Assembly (NCBI RefSeq): GCF_004006235.1
Contig: NZ_CP034753.1
Location: forward strand, 868,001 to 932,000
Length of the DNA: 64,000 nucleotides
Direction of reading: 5' to 3'
DNA from: Agromyces sp. LHK192
GTDB lineage: Bacteria > Actinomycetota > Actinomycetes > Actinomycetales > Microbacteriaceae
Shown: positions 24,569 to 33,006 of the stretch, in pieces
Layout of the letters: every line of letters starts with the position of its first letter
Position numbering within the stretch: the first letter of the stretch is position 1
Notes under the pieces: generated by a model
Databases searched by the model: none
Told to the model about the DNA's origin: nothing
The model's input: only the letters and a program-made list of their open reading frames with translations
Made by a program: the position numbers and the translations under genes

Positions 24569-25436
24569 GCGCTGCCACGGCCCCCAGCTTGTCGGGGTTC
24601 ATCATCCACAGCACCTGGTCGATCCCGTCGTCCGAGGCGACGAGCGCGAGCGCGGCGAAGGTCGTGCCGTCCTTCGAGAGCAGCATCGACGGCTGGCCGT
24701 TGAGCTCCGAAGGGCGCACCTCGACGCCCGGCCAGAAGTGGGTGTGGAACGCGCGGTGGAACTTCGCGACGATGACCCGGCCGTGCACGGGGAACTTGGA
24801 GGCGCGCACGCGCCCGCCGCCGTCGGAGTACGACACGACGTCCTCCGCGAACAGGCGTTCGAGCTGCTCCAGGTCGCCGGTCTGTGCGGCCGCGACGAAC
24901 GCGGTGAGCAGGCGACGCTGCTCGGATGCGGCGACCTCTCGCCTGCGGTCCCCGTGCAGGTGCTTGCGGGCCCGGCTCACGAGCTGCCGGCACGCCGGCT
25001 CCGAGAGCTGCACGACCTCGGCGATCTGGGCGTACGAATAGGCGAACGCCTCGTGCAGCACGTAGGCGGCACGCTCGGTCGGGGTGAGTCGTTCGAGCAT
25101 CGTCAGCACGGCGAACCCGAGCGCCTCGTTGCGTTCGGCGCCGAGCATCGGGTCAGCGCTCGTGTCGACCGGTTCGGGCAGCCAGGGGCCGATGTAGGTC
25201 TCACGCCGAACTCGAGCCGACTGGAGGGCGTTGATCGCGAGCCGCGTGGTGGTGGTGGCGAGGAACGCGGGCGGATCGAGCACGGCGGAGCGATCGGTGC
25301 CCTGCCAGCGGATCCAGGCGTCCTGGACCAGGTCCTCGGCCTCCGTCGCGCTGCCGAGCATCCGGTAGGCGATGCCGAACAGCCTGCCGCGGACGCCTTC
25401 GAACACGGCGACGGCATCGTCGAGATCGTCGTTCAT
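24561..25436 (-). CDS. sigJ: ECF41-group RNA polymerase sigma factor (SigJ type)
   Basis: 291 residues. Sigma2 (RLFGIAYRMLGSATEAEDLVQDAWIRW, 15-41) and sigma4 (LERLTPTERAAYVLHEAFAYSYAQIAEVV) are followed by a SnoaL-like domain (about 175-291). The ECF41 marks are all present: WLPEP in the linker, DGGGR in the extra domain and NPDKL near the end. In this group the extra domain controls sigma activity in place of an anti-sigma. A TGTCACG-N16-GGTC promoter lies upstream, so it probably drives its own operon, which ends with two NmrA-like oxidoreductases. Confidence 0.93.
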   Translation of the reverse strand: MNDDLDDAVAVFEGVRGRLFGIAYRMLGSATEAEDLVQDAWIRWQGTDRSAVLDPPAFLATTTTRLAINALQSARVRRETYIGPWLPEPVDTSADPMLGAERNEALGFAVLTMLERLTPTERAAYVLHEAFAYSYAQIAEVVQLSEPACRQLVSRARKHLHGDRRREVAASEQRRLLTAFVAAAQTGDLEQLERLFAEDVVSYSDGGGRVRASKFPVHGRVIVAKFHRAFHTHFWPGVEVRPSELNGQPSMLLSKDGTTFAALALVASDDGIDQVLWMMNPDKLGAVAAHA

Positions 25437-25454
25437 GCGCAGTCCTCCCCTGGT

Positions 25455-25472
25455 GGGGGCGCGATCGCCCCC
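25455..25472 (-). promoter_or_regulatory. 5'-leader hairpin of the sigJ transcript
   Basis: GGGGGCG and CGCCCCC form a perfect 7-bp stem with a 4-base loop, 10 bases after the predicted -10 element and 18 bases before the ATG. The AhpD-like ECF41 gene has a similar hairpin at 45458-45480. Confidence 0.6.
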
Positions 25473-25482
25473 TGCACACTGC

Positions 25483-25509
25483 GACCGGGTATCCAGCCGA
25501 ATCGTGACA
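25483..25509 (-). promoter_or_regulatory. ECF41-type promoter of sigJ
   Basis: On the reverse strand: TGTCACG (25509-25503), 16 bases, GGTC (25486-25483). The published ECF41 consensus is TGTCACA-N16-CGTC, so this is a two-mismatch site with the right spacing, placed as expected for autoregulation. Confidence 0.72.
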
Positions 25510-25784
25510 GAACTCGGTGCCGTCCGTCGACCTCCGGCCGACGGACGGCTCCGATTCCCTGCGGGCGACGCTCCGGCGGCGGGTGGGACCAGCCATGCTC
25601 TGCTTGGCGCATACCCCGAGGAGGAGGGCCGCCTGAAACCCGGTGCTCCCGCTCTCACCTCACGGCTCGACCGGAGTCGTCATGAGCGAGGACCGGACGC
25701 CTCGTCGATTCGTGACGGATGTCGCCGCGCGGGGTGAGGGCGACGTCGCGCGTCGGGCCCATCGCGGATGGCTCCGTTTCCGCC

Positions 25785-25846
25785 TTGACGGCAGGCGGGA
25801 ATGCGGTTACCGTACCGAACGTACCCGCCTGAGAAAGCGCTTTCTC
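25785..25846 (+). promoter_or_regulatory. pectate lyase promoter with perfect LacI-type operator
   Basis: TTGACG (25785-25790), 17 bases and TACCGT (25808-25813) form a promoter. GAGAAAGCGCTTTCTC (25831-25846) is a perfect 16-bp palindrome with the AAGCGCTT core of LacI-family operators, centred about 18 bases after the expected transcription start. A repressor there would block elongation of the initiating polymerase. Confidence 0.75.
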
Positions 25847-25915
25847 GCCCCGTTCGATGCGGAACGGCCGGCGCGATGAGCCATGCTCTACGGTCCGTTC
25901 TCGATGAGGAGACCC

Positions 25916-28900
25916 ATGCCCCGAACGCGCACGCTCCGAACCTCGCTCGCGGTGCTGACCGCCGCGGCCCTGACCATGACGGGCGCGGTCGGCGCCGTCG
26001 CCCTCGGCCCGGCCGGGGCGCTCGATGCGAGCGACCTCGCGGTCGCCGACCACGTCGCGATCACCCCGACCGGCACCGACTTCACGATCTACGCGGCGGC
26101 GGGCAAGAACGTCACCGTCGACGCCCACGCGCGCATCTCCGACCGTGGCGAGGCGTTCACCAAGCGCATCAAGCTGAACGGCTCGGGCACCGAGGCATCC
26201 CGTTCGCTGCACTTCACCGTCGGCGAGGGCGACGTGCCGACCGAGGTGCACGTCAACGCGCGCAGCGGCAGCGCGACCGCCGACCGCGCCGTTGCGCTGT
26301 ACAGCGCGACCGGCGAGGTCGGCCGCACGCCGGCGCTCGCCGACGTCGACACGCAGGCGGTCGTGACCGGGAGCATCCCGATCACCGCACCGGGCGAGTA
26401 CTGGCTTGCCTCCCCGAGCTCGGGCGTGAACGTCTACTTCGCCCAGCTCGGGGCATTCGAGTCCGAGGCCCGCGCGCCGTGGGCCGAGGTCGCCCCACCC
26501 GTCGTGACGTCGGTCGACGTCGACCCATCGAACCCGGCGAACCTCGTCGTCGGCTACGAGGGCCTGCTCGGCGCCGACGGTGGTGACGTCGTCTACGCCA
26601 CCCTGTACGACGCAGCGGGCGCGGTCGTCGACCAGGCGCTCGCCGCGACCGAGGGCGCATCGGGCGAGCTCGAACTGACGCCGCCGGCCTCGGGATCGTA
26701 CGACGTGGAGGTGCGCCTCACGCGCGCCGGAGAGGCATCCGCCCTCGTGTCGGCGCGGCAGGTCGTCGACGGATTCTCGCTCCCGCTCGCCGGCCCGGCC
26801 GTCACCGGTGCGCTCACGAGCGCGATCTCGGGCGGCAGCGCGACGCTCGCGCTCACGTGGTCGGCCTCGGCCGAGGCCGAGTCGTACTCGGTCGAGGCGA
26901 GCACCGGCGGCGAGGCGTTCGTCACGCTCGCCGAGGGGCTCACCGGCACCGCGGCCGACGTGGCCGGCTTCACGCCCGGCGCGACCTACCAGGTGCGCGT
27001 CGTCGCCCACCGCGGCACCGAGTCGGTCGCCGGCACCGAGACGACCGTCGACGTCGCCGCCGAGGTGGAGCGCTGGCAGATCGCCGACGTCGGCTCCAAC
27101 GCCGGCTCCGGCGGCACGGTCGTCGAGAACGCCGACGGCTCGATCACGTTCGACGCGAAGGCGAGCTCCACGAAGCTCGCGAACTCGGAGGACGGATTCC
27201 AGTACTTCTACACGCAGGTCGATCCGGCGACCGAGAACTTCACGCTCACGGCCACGTTCCGCGTCGACGACGCGACCGCGAAGGACGCGCAGTCCGGCTT
27301 CGGTGTGGTCGCCGTCGACGACCTCGTGCCCGGTGTCTCCGCCGCGCGGTACTTCAACTCGGCCGGCGCACTGCTGACGCGCTACAACTGGGGGACCGGC
27401 GCGGGCGAGTGGCGCGACGGCACGCCCGGCGCGCGGTTCGTGCACGGCTACACGGGCGCGACGACCGACAACGCCGCCGGTGCCCGCGACATGAGCGACT
27501 CCGAGGAGTTCGACCCGCAGTGGCGGGCCGACACGGCCGGCGTGAAGTTCCAGGCGGGCGACGTGTACGAGCTGAGCCTGCGCAAGTCGAACACCGGCTA
27601 CCACGCGACCTGGCACCGCGACGGCGAGGACCTCGAGGTCATCCAGTACGACCCGGGCATGCTCGACGTGCAGAACGCCGGAGCCTCCTTCGTCGGCCTC
27701 GCGGTCGCCCGCAAGATCCAGGTCACCGTCACCGACTGGGAGTTCACGACCATCCTCCCGGCCGACGACGACCCGCGGCAGGACCCGCCGACCGAGCTCA
27801 TCCCGGCGACCCTGTCGGTCGACGTCACGCGCACCACCCCCGAGAAGCACCTCGACGTCCCGTTCGTCGCGAACATGTACGGCACCGCGCAGGTGCTGGA
27901 TGCCTCGGGCGCGGTCGTCGCCGGCGGCGTCCCGGTCGCCCCGGGGGAGCGGGTGCTGGTACCCGTCTCGCTGAAGCCGGGTGTCAACGCCCTCACCGCG
28001 CGGCTCGTGCCGGCCGCCGAGCAGCCGCACCTCGGCGAGTACGAGGCGATCGAGTCGACCGACCCCGTCGACGTGCCGCTCGACGTGACCGTGCGGTCGT
28101 ACGGGAAGCCGGGTCAGTCGATCCGCGTCGCCCCCGACGGCTCGGCCGACGGCGCCGGCACCGCGGCGTCGCCGCTCGACCTGCACTCCGCGGTCGCGTT
28201 CGCGCAGGCCGGGCAGCAGATCGTGCTGGAAGGCGGCACCTACGCGGTCACCCGCAAGGTCGTCGCCGAGCGCGGCCGCAACGGCACCGCCGAGGCACCG
28301 ATCACGCTGATGAGCGAGCCCGGCACCCGCGCCGTGCTCGACCTCACGGCATCACCCGACGGCGGACTCGTGCTCCGCGGCGACTGGTGGCACGTCTACG
28401 ACCTCGAGATCACCGGCTCCGCCGACAAGAAGAAGCCGATGCTCGTGCAGGGCCACCACAACGTCGTCGAGCGCGTCGAGTCGCACCACAACCAGGACAC
28501 CGGCATCCAGATCTCCGGATCCGAGTCCGAGCCGCCCGCCCTGTGGCCGACGAACAACCTCGTCGTCTCGTCGGTGTCGCACAACAACGCCGATGTCGGG
28601 GGCAACGACGCCGACGGGTTCGCGGCGAAGCTCGCGGTCGGCGAGGGCAACGTGTTCCGGTCGAACATCGCCTACAACAACATCGACGACGGCTGGGACC
28701 TCTACGCCAAGTCGACGACCGGCCCGATCGGCACGGTCATCGTCGAGGACTCGGTCGCCTACGACAACGGCTGGCTCGAGGCCGACCCGACCAGCACCGG
28801 CGAGGGCAACGGGTTCAAGCTCGGCGGCGAGTCGATTCCCGGCGATCACCTGCTGCGCAACTCGGTCAGCTACGGCAACCTGGCGACGGGCGTCACGTCG

Positions 28901-29386
28901 AACTCGGGTCCGGACATCCGCCTCGAGCGGATCACCTCGGTCGGCAACGATCGCGGCGTGCGCCTCGAGACGAACGCGGCGACGACCGACTTCCGCGCGA
29001 CGGGCGTGATCTCGTGGCAGTCGCCGCAGGTCGACGTGCTCGCGCTGAAGCAGGCGGACACGTCGCTGCTGGCCGACCCGTCGAACCACTGGAACACCGG
29101 GGCCGCATCGCCGGTGACCGCCGACTGGTTCGAGTCGGTCGACCTCGACGGCATCCGGCCGACGATCGCCGCCGACGGCTCGGTCGACCTGCACGGGCTC
29201 CTCGAGCTGACGGATGCCGCTCCGGCCGACGCCGGCGCCGTGATCGAGCCGATCGCGGAGCCGACCGACCTCGAGGTGTATCCCGAGGTGAAGCCCGACG
29301 TCGCGCCGGAGCCGCCGACCCCGGCCGAGGTGATCCGCAAGATCATCCGCACGATCCTCGACTGGCTCTGGAGGCTGTTCGGGTAG
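25916..29386 (+). CDS. secreted pectate lyase-like protein, PL9 family
   Basis: 1156 residues from ATG 25916, chosen because GAGGAGA precedes it closely and the signal peptide starts at once (RTRTLRTS, hydrophobic 11-32, cleavage near AGALDA). Residues 40-280 are beta-rich; 290-360 resemble FnIII; 370-600 resemble a jelly-roll binding domain. The parallel beta-helix spans about 720-1080. PL9 residues are in place: D900 in DADGF, D924, D925 and D928 in DDGWD (calcium site) and K968 in NGFKLGG (catalytic base), with spacing close to Pel9A. It should cleave pectate outside the cell. The end IRKIIRTILDWLWRLFG is an amphipathic cationic helix of unknown role. Confidence 0.88.
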   Translation: MPRTRTLRTSLAVLTAAALTMTGAVGAVALGPAGALDASDLAVADHVAITPTGTDFTIYAAAGKNVTVDAHARISDRGEAFTKRIKLNGSGTEASRSLHFTVGEGDVPTEVHVNARSGSATADRAVALYSATGEVGRTPALADVDTQAVVTGSIPITAPGEYWLASPSSGVNVYFAQLGAFESEARAPWAEVAPPVVTSVDVDPSNPANLVVGYEGLLGADGGDVVYATLYDAAGAVVDQALAATEGASGELELTPPASGSYDVEVRLTRAGEASALVSARQVVDGFSLPLAGPAVTGALTSAISGGSATLALTWSASAEAESYSVEASTGGEAFVTLAEGLTGTAADVAGFTPGATYQVRVVAHRGTESVAGTETTVDVAAEVERWQIADVGSNAGSGGTVVENADGSITFDAKASSTKLANSEDGFQYFYTQVDPATENFTLTATFRVDDATAKDAQSGFGVVAVDDLVPGVSAARYFNSAGALLTRYNWGTGAGEWRDGTPGARFVHGYTGATTDNAAGARDMSDSEEFDPQWRADTAGVKFQAGDVYELSLRKSNTGYHATWHRDGEDLEVIQYDPGMLDVQNAGASFVGLAVARKIQVTVTDWEFTTILPADDDPRQDPPTELIPATLSVDVTRTTPEKHLDVPFVANMYGTAQVLDASGAVVAGGVPVAPGERVLVPVSLKPGVNALTARLVPAAEQPHLGEYEAIESTDPVDVPLDVTVRSYGKPGQSIRVAPDGSADGAGTAASPLDLHSAVAFAQAGQQIVLEGGTYAVTRKVVAERGRNGTAEAPITLMSEPGTRAVLDLTASPDGGLVLRGDWWHVYDLEITGSADKKKPMLVQGHHNVVERVESHHNQDTGIQISGSESEPPALWPTNNLVVSSVSHNNADVGGNDADGFAAKLAVGEGNVFRSNIAYNNIDDGWDLYAKSTTGPIGTVIVEDSVAYDNGWLEADPTSTGEGNGFKLGGESIPGDHLLRNSVSYGNLATGVTSNSGPDIRLERITSVGNDRGVRLETNAATTDFRATGVISWQSPQVDVLALKQADTSLLADPSNHWNTGAASPVTADWFESVDLDGIRPTIAADGSVDLHGLLELTDAAPADAGAVIEPIAEPTDLEVYPEVKPDVAPEPPTPAEVIRKIIRTILDWLWRLFG

Positions 29387-29408
29387 CCGCTCAGCATCCG
29401 CCCCTCCT

Positions 29409-29472
29409 CGCGTGCGACTTCCTCCCACGCGTGCGACGTACACGTCGCACGCAAGGGAGGTAGTCGCACGCG
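29409..29472. repeat. 64-bp near-palindromic intergenic element, copy B
   Basis: Thirty-base arms (29409-29438 and 29443-29472) pair with three mismatches around TACA. The sequence repeats the words of copy A (14948-15011) and has the same length. In addition CCTCCTCGCGTGCG (29403-29416) pairs perfectly with the complement at 29484-29497, giving an alternative larger hairpin. It lies between the converging pectate lyase and flavin oxidase genes. Confidence 0.82.
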
Positions 29473-29512
29473 TAGCGGAAAGGCGCACGCGAGGAGGACG
29501 GCGGCCGGGGTC

Positions 29513-30733
29513 TCAGACGTCGAAGCGGCGCGGGTCGAGGAACGCGGCATCCGTGAAGGGGGGCTCGTCGGCCAATGCCTGGGCGACGAGCTCGCCGAGC
29601 GCGGCGGCGTGCTTGAACGAGTGACCCGAGCAGCCGCCCCCGACCACGATCCTGGGGTCGGCGGTGCGCCCGACGAGGAACTGCCCGTCGGGCGTGTGCG
29701 CCATGATGCAGGTCGTGACGGCCGACGGCTCGGGGTCGACGTCGGGGAAGGTCGCCGCGACGAGGTCGCCGATCTCGTCGGTCTCGCCCTCGTGCACCAC
29801 TCGATCGATCGCGTCGGGGTCGTCGGCGTCGAACGGGCCGTCGAACTCGGGGCCGACCTTGACGTCGAAGCCCCCATCGAACCCCGACCCGCCGACCCCG
29901 GGTCCATCCGAATCGGATGCCCCGCCGGCCGGCATGGCGCCGTGCCCCCAGATCCAGGTGTCGCGGCCCGGGACGCTGCGGATGAACACGGGCAGCACGT
30001 CGAGGTCGGCCGTCCGCCCCTCGCGCGCTCGGAACCACGTCATCACGACGCGGTGCGGCGTCAACGGGGCGCCCGGTACGAACCGGCCGATCCAGGGGCC
30101 GGCGGTGATCGCGACCCGGCGCACTCGGACGGCGGACCCGTCGTCGGTACGCACGGTGACGGCGTCGGCGTCGGGTTCGATCGCGGTCACGCGCGTGCCG
30201 GTGCGGATGCGCGCGCCCGCGGCGCGGGCGGCATCCGTCGCGGCGACGATCGCCGCCTCCGGACGGAGGATGCCCGCCTCCGGATCCCACACGCCGACGT
30301 CGCCCGGGTTCATGCGGGCGTGCCCGGGGAACCGGTCGGCGAGCTCGGCGGCCGTCAGCCGTTCGACGGGCAGTCCGTGCGCGGCTGCCGCGGCGAGCGT
30401 GCCCTCGATGATGTGCGAATCCGGCGGACCGATCATGAGGCCGCCGGTCTCGACGAACAGGCGGTCGCCGGCGGATGCCTCGAGCTCGATCCAGAGCTCG
30501 CGGGCGCGGCGCGCGATCGGCGTGAGGCCGGGGTGCTCGAGGCAGGCCACGCGGAACAGGCGCGTCGCCCCGGTGGACCCGCCCCACGGGTGCCCGGGCT
30601 CGAACTGCTCGAACCCGATGACGTCGAGGCCGCGCACGGCGGCCCGCCAGGCGGCGCTCGACCCGACCGCGCCGAGCCCGATCACGGCGACGTCGGCGTC
30701 GAACTCGGTGGGGCCGGCAGATGCATCCGTCAT
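29513..30733 (-). CDS. FAD-dependent oxidoreductase, monomeric sarcosine oxidase / MTOX-like
   Basis: 406 residues. The FAD dinucleotide fold is VAVIGLGAVGSSAAWRAA followed by an acidic strand end (GFEQFEPGHPWGGSTGATRLFR), typical of monomeric sarcosine oxidase and N-methyltryptophan oxidase. The flavin-linking Cys position is kept in TTCIMAHTPDGQF, and GCSGHSFKHAAALGE closes the active site. It oxidises a secondary amine or N-methyl amino acid to give H2O2; the substrate is not known. A Gly/Asp-rich insert (about 285-310) is unusual. TACGAT six bases before the ATG (30745-30740, reverse) suggests leaderless transcription. Confidence 0.88.
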   Translation of the reverse strand: MTDASAGPTEFDADVAVIGLGAVGSSAAWRAAVRGLDVIGFEQFEPGHPWGGSTGATRLFRVACLEHPGLTPIARRARELWIELEASAGDRLFVETGGLMIGPPDSHIIEGTLAAAAAHGLPVERLTAAELADRFPGHARMNPGDVGVWDPEAGILRPEAAIVAATDAARAAGARIRTGTRVTAIEPDADAVTVRTDDGSAVRVRRVAITAGPWIGRFVPGAPLTPHRVVMTWFRAREGRTADLDVLPVFIRSVPGRDTWIWGHGAMPAGGASDSDGPGVGGSGFDGGFDVKVGPEFDGPFDADDPDAIDRVVHEGETDEIGDLVAATFPDVDPEPSAVTTCIMAHTPDGQFLVGRTADPRIVVGGGCSGHSFKHAAALGELVAQALADEPPFTDAAFLDPRRFDV

Positions 30734-30840
30734 GTTCCGATCGTAGGTTCCCTGGCGGAACCTGCACGGAATCGGTGCCCCAGCCACCCTCGAGAGCCGG
30801 CGTGGAGCACCGATGTCCGCACGTCAGATCGGCATTCGGG

Positions 30841-31092
30841 TCAGGTGGCCCAGTAGTACGAGAACGCCCACTTGTGGTCGTATGTGCGGTAGTGGCATCC
30901 CGACCAGATCCTGGCGCCGTGGCCGCGGTACCAGGTGAGGGTGCGCGAGCATTCCTCCTGCGAGTACCCGGTGATCTTGTACCAGACCTGCGGTGCCGCG
31001 CTGGCCGAGACGGCCGCGCCGCCGCCGACGGTCAAGGCGACCCCCAGCCCGGCGGCGACCATCATCTTCATCAGTCGTGCCTTCACGTGCAT
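30841..31092 (-). CDS. small secreted peptide of unknown function
   Basis: 83 residues. A clear signal peptide (KARLMKMM, hydrophobic AAGLGVALTVGGGAA, VSASAAP cleavage near 33) leaves a mature peptide of about 50 residues rich in Tyr, Trp and His, with two Cys (QEECSRT and WSGCHYR) that could form one disulfide. No family recognised. GGGGAA lies upstream of the ATG. It stands alone, divergent from the MFS operon. It could be an extracellular signal, inhibitor or bacteriocin-like peptide; nothing in the context decides this. Confidence 0.72.
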   Translation of the reverse strand: MHVKARLMKMMVAAGLGVALTVGGGAAVSASAAPQVWYKITGYSQEECSRTLTWYRGHGARIWSGCHYRTYDHKWAFSYYWAT

Positions 31093-31234
31093 CCGTCATT
31101 CCCCAATCTTCCGGCCCTTGTCCGTTCGGACACCGTAGCGACGGTTCGGCGGTGAGCGGAACGGGGAGTGCTCCCCATCTGCACGAGGGGCGCCTGAGCC
31201 GGAGAGGGGTGGGCCGTCGGTGCGGGCATCCATC

Positions 31235-31285
31235 TGCAATGAAAATGTTGCAGAATGAGGCCTTACTTGCAATGATCAGGTTGCA
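31235..31285. promoter_or_regulatory. paired dyads at the MFS-SRPBCC-ArsR promoter
   Basis: TGCAA-N8-TTGCA occurs twice, at 31235-31252 and 31268-31285, 33 bases apart (about three helical turns). A TTGCAG-N17-AATGAT promoter (31248-31276) lies through them. The ArsR protein encoded at the end of this operon is the likely ligand. Confidence 0.68.
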
Positions 31286-31303
31286 GATCAGAACGGAGAC
31301 GAG

Positions 31304-32536
31304 ATGACCCAGACCGCCAAGCGCACCCGCCCGGGTGCCGTCCTCGGCCTCCTCTTCGCGGGGGCGTTCACGATGGGTTGCGCCGAGATGCTCGTCGTGG
31401 GCCTCATCGACCTCATCGCGGTCGACCTGGACGTCTCCGTCGCGGCGGCCGGTGCCCTGCTCACCGCGAACGCTCTCGGCCTCGCCGTCGGCGGCCCGCT
31501 CCTCACGTTCCTCACCACGCGGTTCGACCGCCGCCACGTGCTGCTCGCGGCGACCGGGGTGTTCGTCGCGCTCAACCTGCTGCCGGCAGTCCTCGGTGCC
31601 GACCACCTCGTGTTCGTGATCGCCCGCGCCGCGATCGGCGCGGTGCAGGGCCTCTTCATCGCCGCAGCCATGACGACCGCCACCACCGTCGTGCCGCCGG
31701 AGCGGACCGGGCGCGCGATGGCCGTCGTCATCTCCGGCTTCGCGACCTCGAGCGCGATCGGCCTCCCGCTCGGCACCCTGCTCGGACAGGCGGTCGGCTG
31801 GCGCGGATCGTTCGCCGTCGTGGTCGGCGCGGGCGTCGCCGTGTTCGCGCTCGCGTGGGTCCTGCTGCCGTCCGTGCCCACGGCTCCCGGTGCCGGCGCC
31901 GTCGGACAGGCCCGGCACGCCTTCGCGCCGCGGGTGCTCGCCGTGCTCGGCGTGAGCACGCTCACGTTCGCCGCGATGCTGACCGCGATCACCTACCTCG
32001 TGCCGTTCCTCGACCAGGTCACCGGGGTCGGCGGTGCGGCCGTCACGGTGTTCCTGCTCGTCTACGGCGTCGCGACCGCGATCGGATCGTTCGCCGGCGG
32101 GCGCTTCGCCGACGCGAACGCCGCCCGCTCACTGGTGTACGGCGCGCTCGGGGTGATCGCATCGCTCGTTGTGTTGTGGGCCTTCGGCGCCAACGCGGTC
32201 GTCGTCGCGCTCGCCGTGTTCGGCATCGGTCTCTTCGGGATGGCGACCGGGCCCTCGATCCAGCATCGCGTGGTCGCGCTTGCCGGGCCCGGCGCACCCC
32301 TCGCGTCATCGCTGCCCGCATCCGCGGTGAACGTCGGCATCGCGCTCGGTGCCTTCGCCGGCGGCGTCGCGCTCGACGCCTCCGGCGCCCGTCTCGCCGT
32401 CGCGATCGGCATCGCGGTCGGCGTCCTCGCGCTCGTCGCGGCCGTCGCGACCAGCCGCTTCAGACCGCCCGCGGCGGAACCGCGGAACCAGGAACCACCC
32501 GACACGCACAGGAAGGCACCATCATGGAGCACATGA
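31304..32536 (+). CDS. MFS transporter, AraJ/CmlA-like drug efflux type
   Basis: 410 residues, twelve hydrophobic helices. Motif A-like GGPLLTFLTTRFDRRHVL after helix 2 and the repeat GRFADANAARSL after helix 8; motif C-like region GFATSSAIGLPLGTLLGQAVGWRGSF in helix 5 marks a proton antiporter of the DHA1 (AraJ/SotB) kind. GGAGACGAG precedes the ATG. It shares the operon with an SRPBCC and an ArsR gene; the last 13 bases overlap the SRPBCC start. Substrate unknown, perhaps a drug or sugar. Confidence 0.9.
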   Translation: MTQTAKRTRPGAVLGLLFAGAFTMGCAEMLVVGLIDLIAVDLDVSVAAAGALLTANALGLAVGGPLLTFLTTRFDRRHVLLAATGVFVALNLLPAVLGADHLVFVIARAAIGAVQGLFIAAAMTTATTVVPPERTGRAMAVVISGFATSSAIGLPLGTLLGQAVGWRGSFAVVVGAGVAVFALAWVLLPSVPTAPGAGAVGQARHAFAPRVLAVLGVSTLTFAAMLTAITYLVPFLDQVTGVGGAAVTVFLLVYGVATAIGSFAGGRFADANAARSLVYGALGVIASLVVLWAFGANAVVVALAVFGIGLFGMATGPSIQHRVVALAGPGAPLASSLPASAVNVGIALGAFAGGVALDASGARLAVAIGIAVGVLALVAAVATSRFRPPAAEPRNQEPPDTHRKAPSWST

Positions 32537-33006
32537 CCTCGACCTCGGCATCCGTCATCGACGAGCAGGGATTCAGCGTCCGGCGCACGATCCGCATCGC
32601 CGCATCCGTCGACAAGGTCTGGCGGGCGGTGACCGATCCCGAGCACATCTCGAGGTGGTTCGGGCAGGTCGTGCTCGACGGCGCGGCCGTCGGCGCCCGC
32701 GGCGGTATGACCGTCGAGGGGTACGGCGTGATCCCGATGCGCATCGAGGCGATCGAGCCGCAGCGGCTCGTCGCCTACCGCTGGGGCGCCGACGACGCGG
32801 CGGGTACGCCGCCCGCCGAGGTCGACGAGTCGTCGACCGTGTTCACCTTCACCCTCGAGGACCTCGGCGACGACGGCACGCAGCTCACCGTCGTCGAGAC
32901 CGGGTTCGAACGCACGAGCGACCCCGCCGCGAACCTCGAGAGCCACCGGCAGGGCTGGGACTCCGAACTCGACAAGCTCGTCGCCCTGCTCGAGGGCGCC
33001 GGATGA
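32524..33006 (+). CDS. SRPBCC (AHSA1-like) domain protein
   Basis: 160 residues. FSVRRTIRIAASVDKVWRAVTDPEHISRWFG and the C-terminal helix ESHRQGWDSELDKLVALLE define an AHSA1-type SRPBCC fold that binds small hydrophobic ligands. AGGAAGG lies before ATG 32524; ATG 32533, which overlaps the MFS stop, is an alternative. The stop overlaps the ArsR start (ATGA). It may sense or neutralise the compound exported by the MFS protein. Confidence 0.88.
   Translation: MEHMTSTSASVIDEQGFSVRRTIRIAASVDKVWRAVTDPEHISRWFGQVVLDGAAVGARGGMTVEGYGVIPMRIEAIEPQRLVAYRWGADDAAGTPPAEVDESSTVFTFTLEDLGDDGTQLTVVETGFERTSDPAANLESHRQGWDSELDKLVALLEGAG

Larger units (their letters stand above)
25437..25915. other. 479-bp gene-free divergent control region
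   Basis: It holds, from left to right, the sigJ ribosome site, a 5' hairpin (25455-25472), the ECF41 promoter (25483-25509), then about 270 bases in which nothing convincing is seen, then the pectate lyase promoter and LacI-type operator (25785-25846). A short open frame at 25682-25879 overlaps the promoter and is not taken as a gene. Confidence 0.7.

Noticed and set aside
25682..25879. small open frame of about 65 codons in the divergent control region
   Set aside because: It overlaps the pectate lyase promoter and operator, lacks a clear ribosome site and has basic low-complexity composition.
25655..28186. 843-residue reverse frame opposite the pectate lyase
   Set aside because: Arg/Gly/Val-rich antisense frame over a gene with signal peptide and PL9 motifs; it also crosses the promoter.
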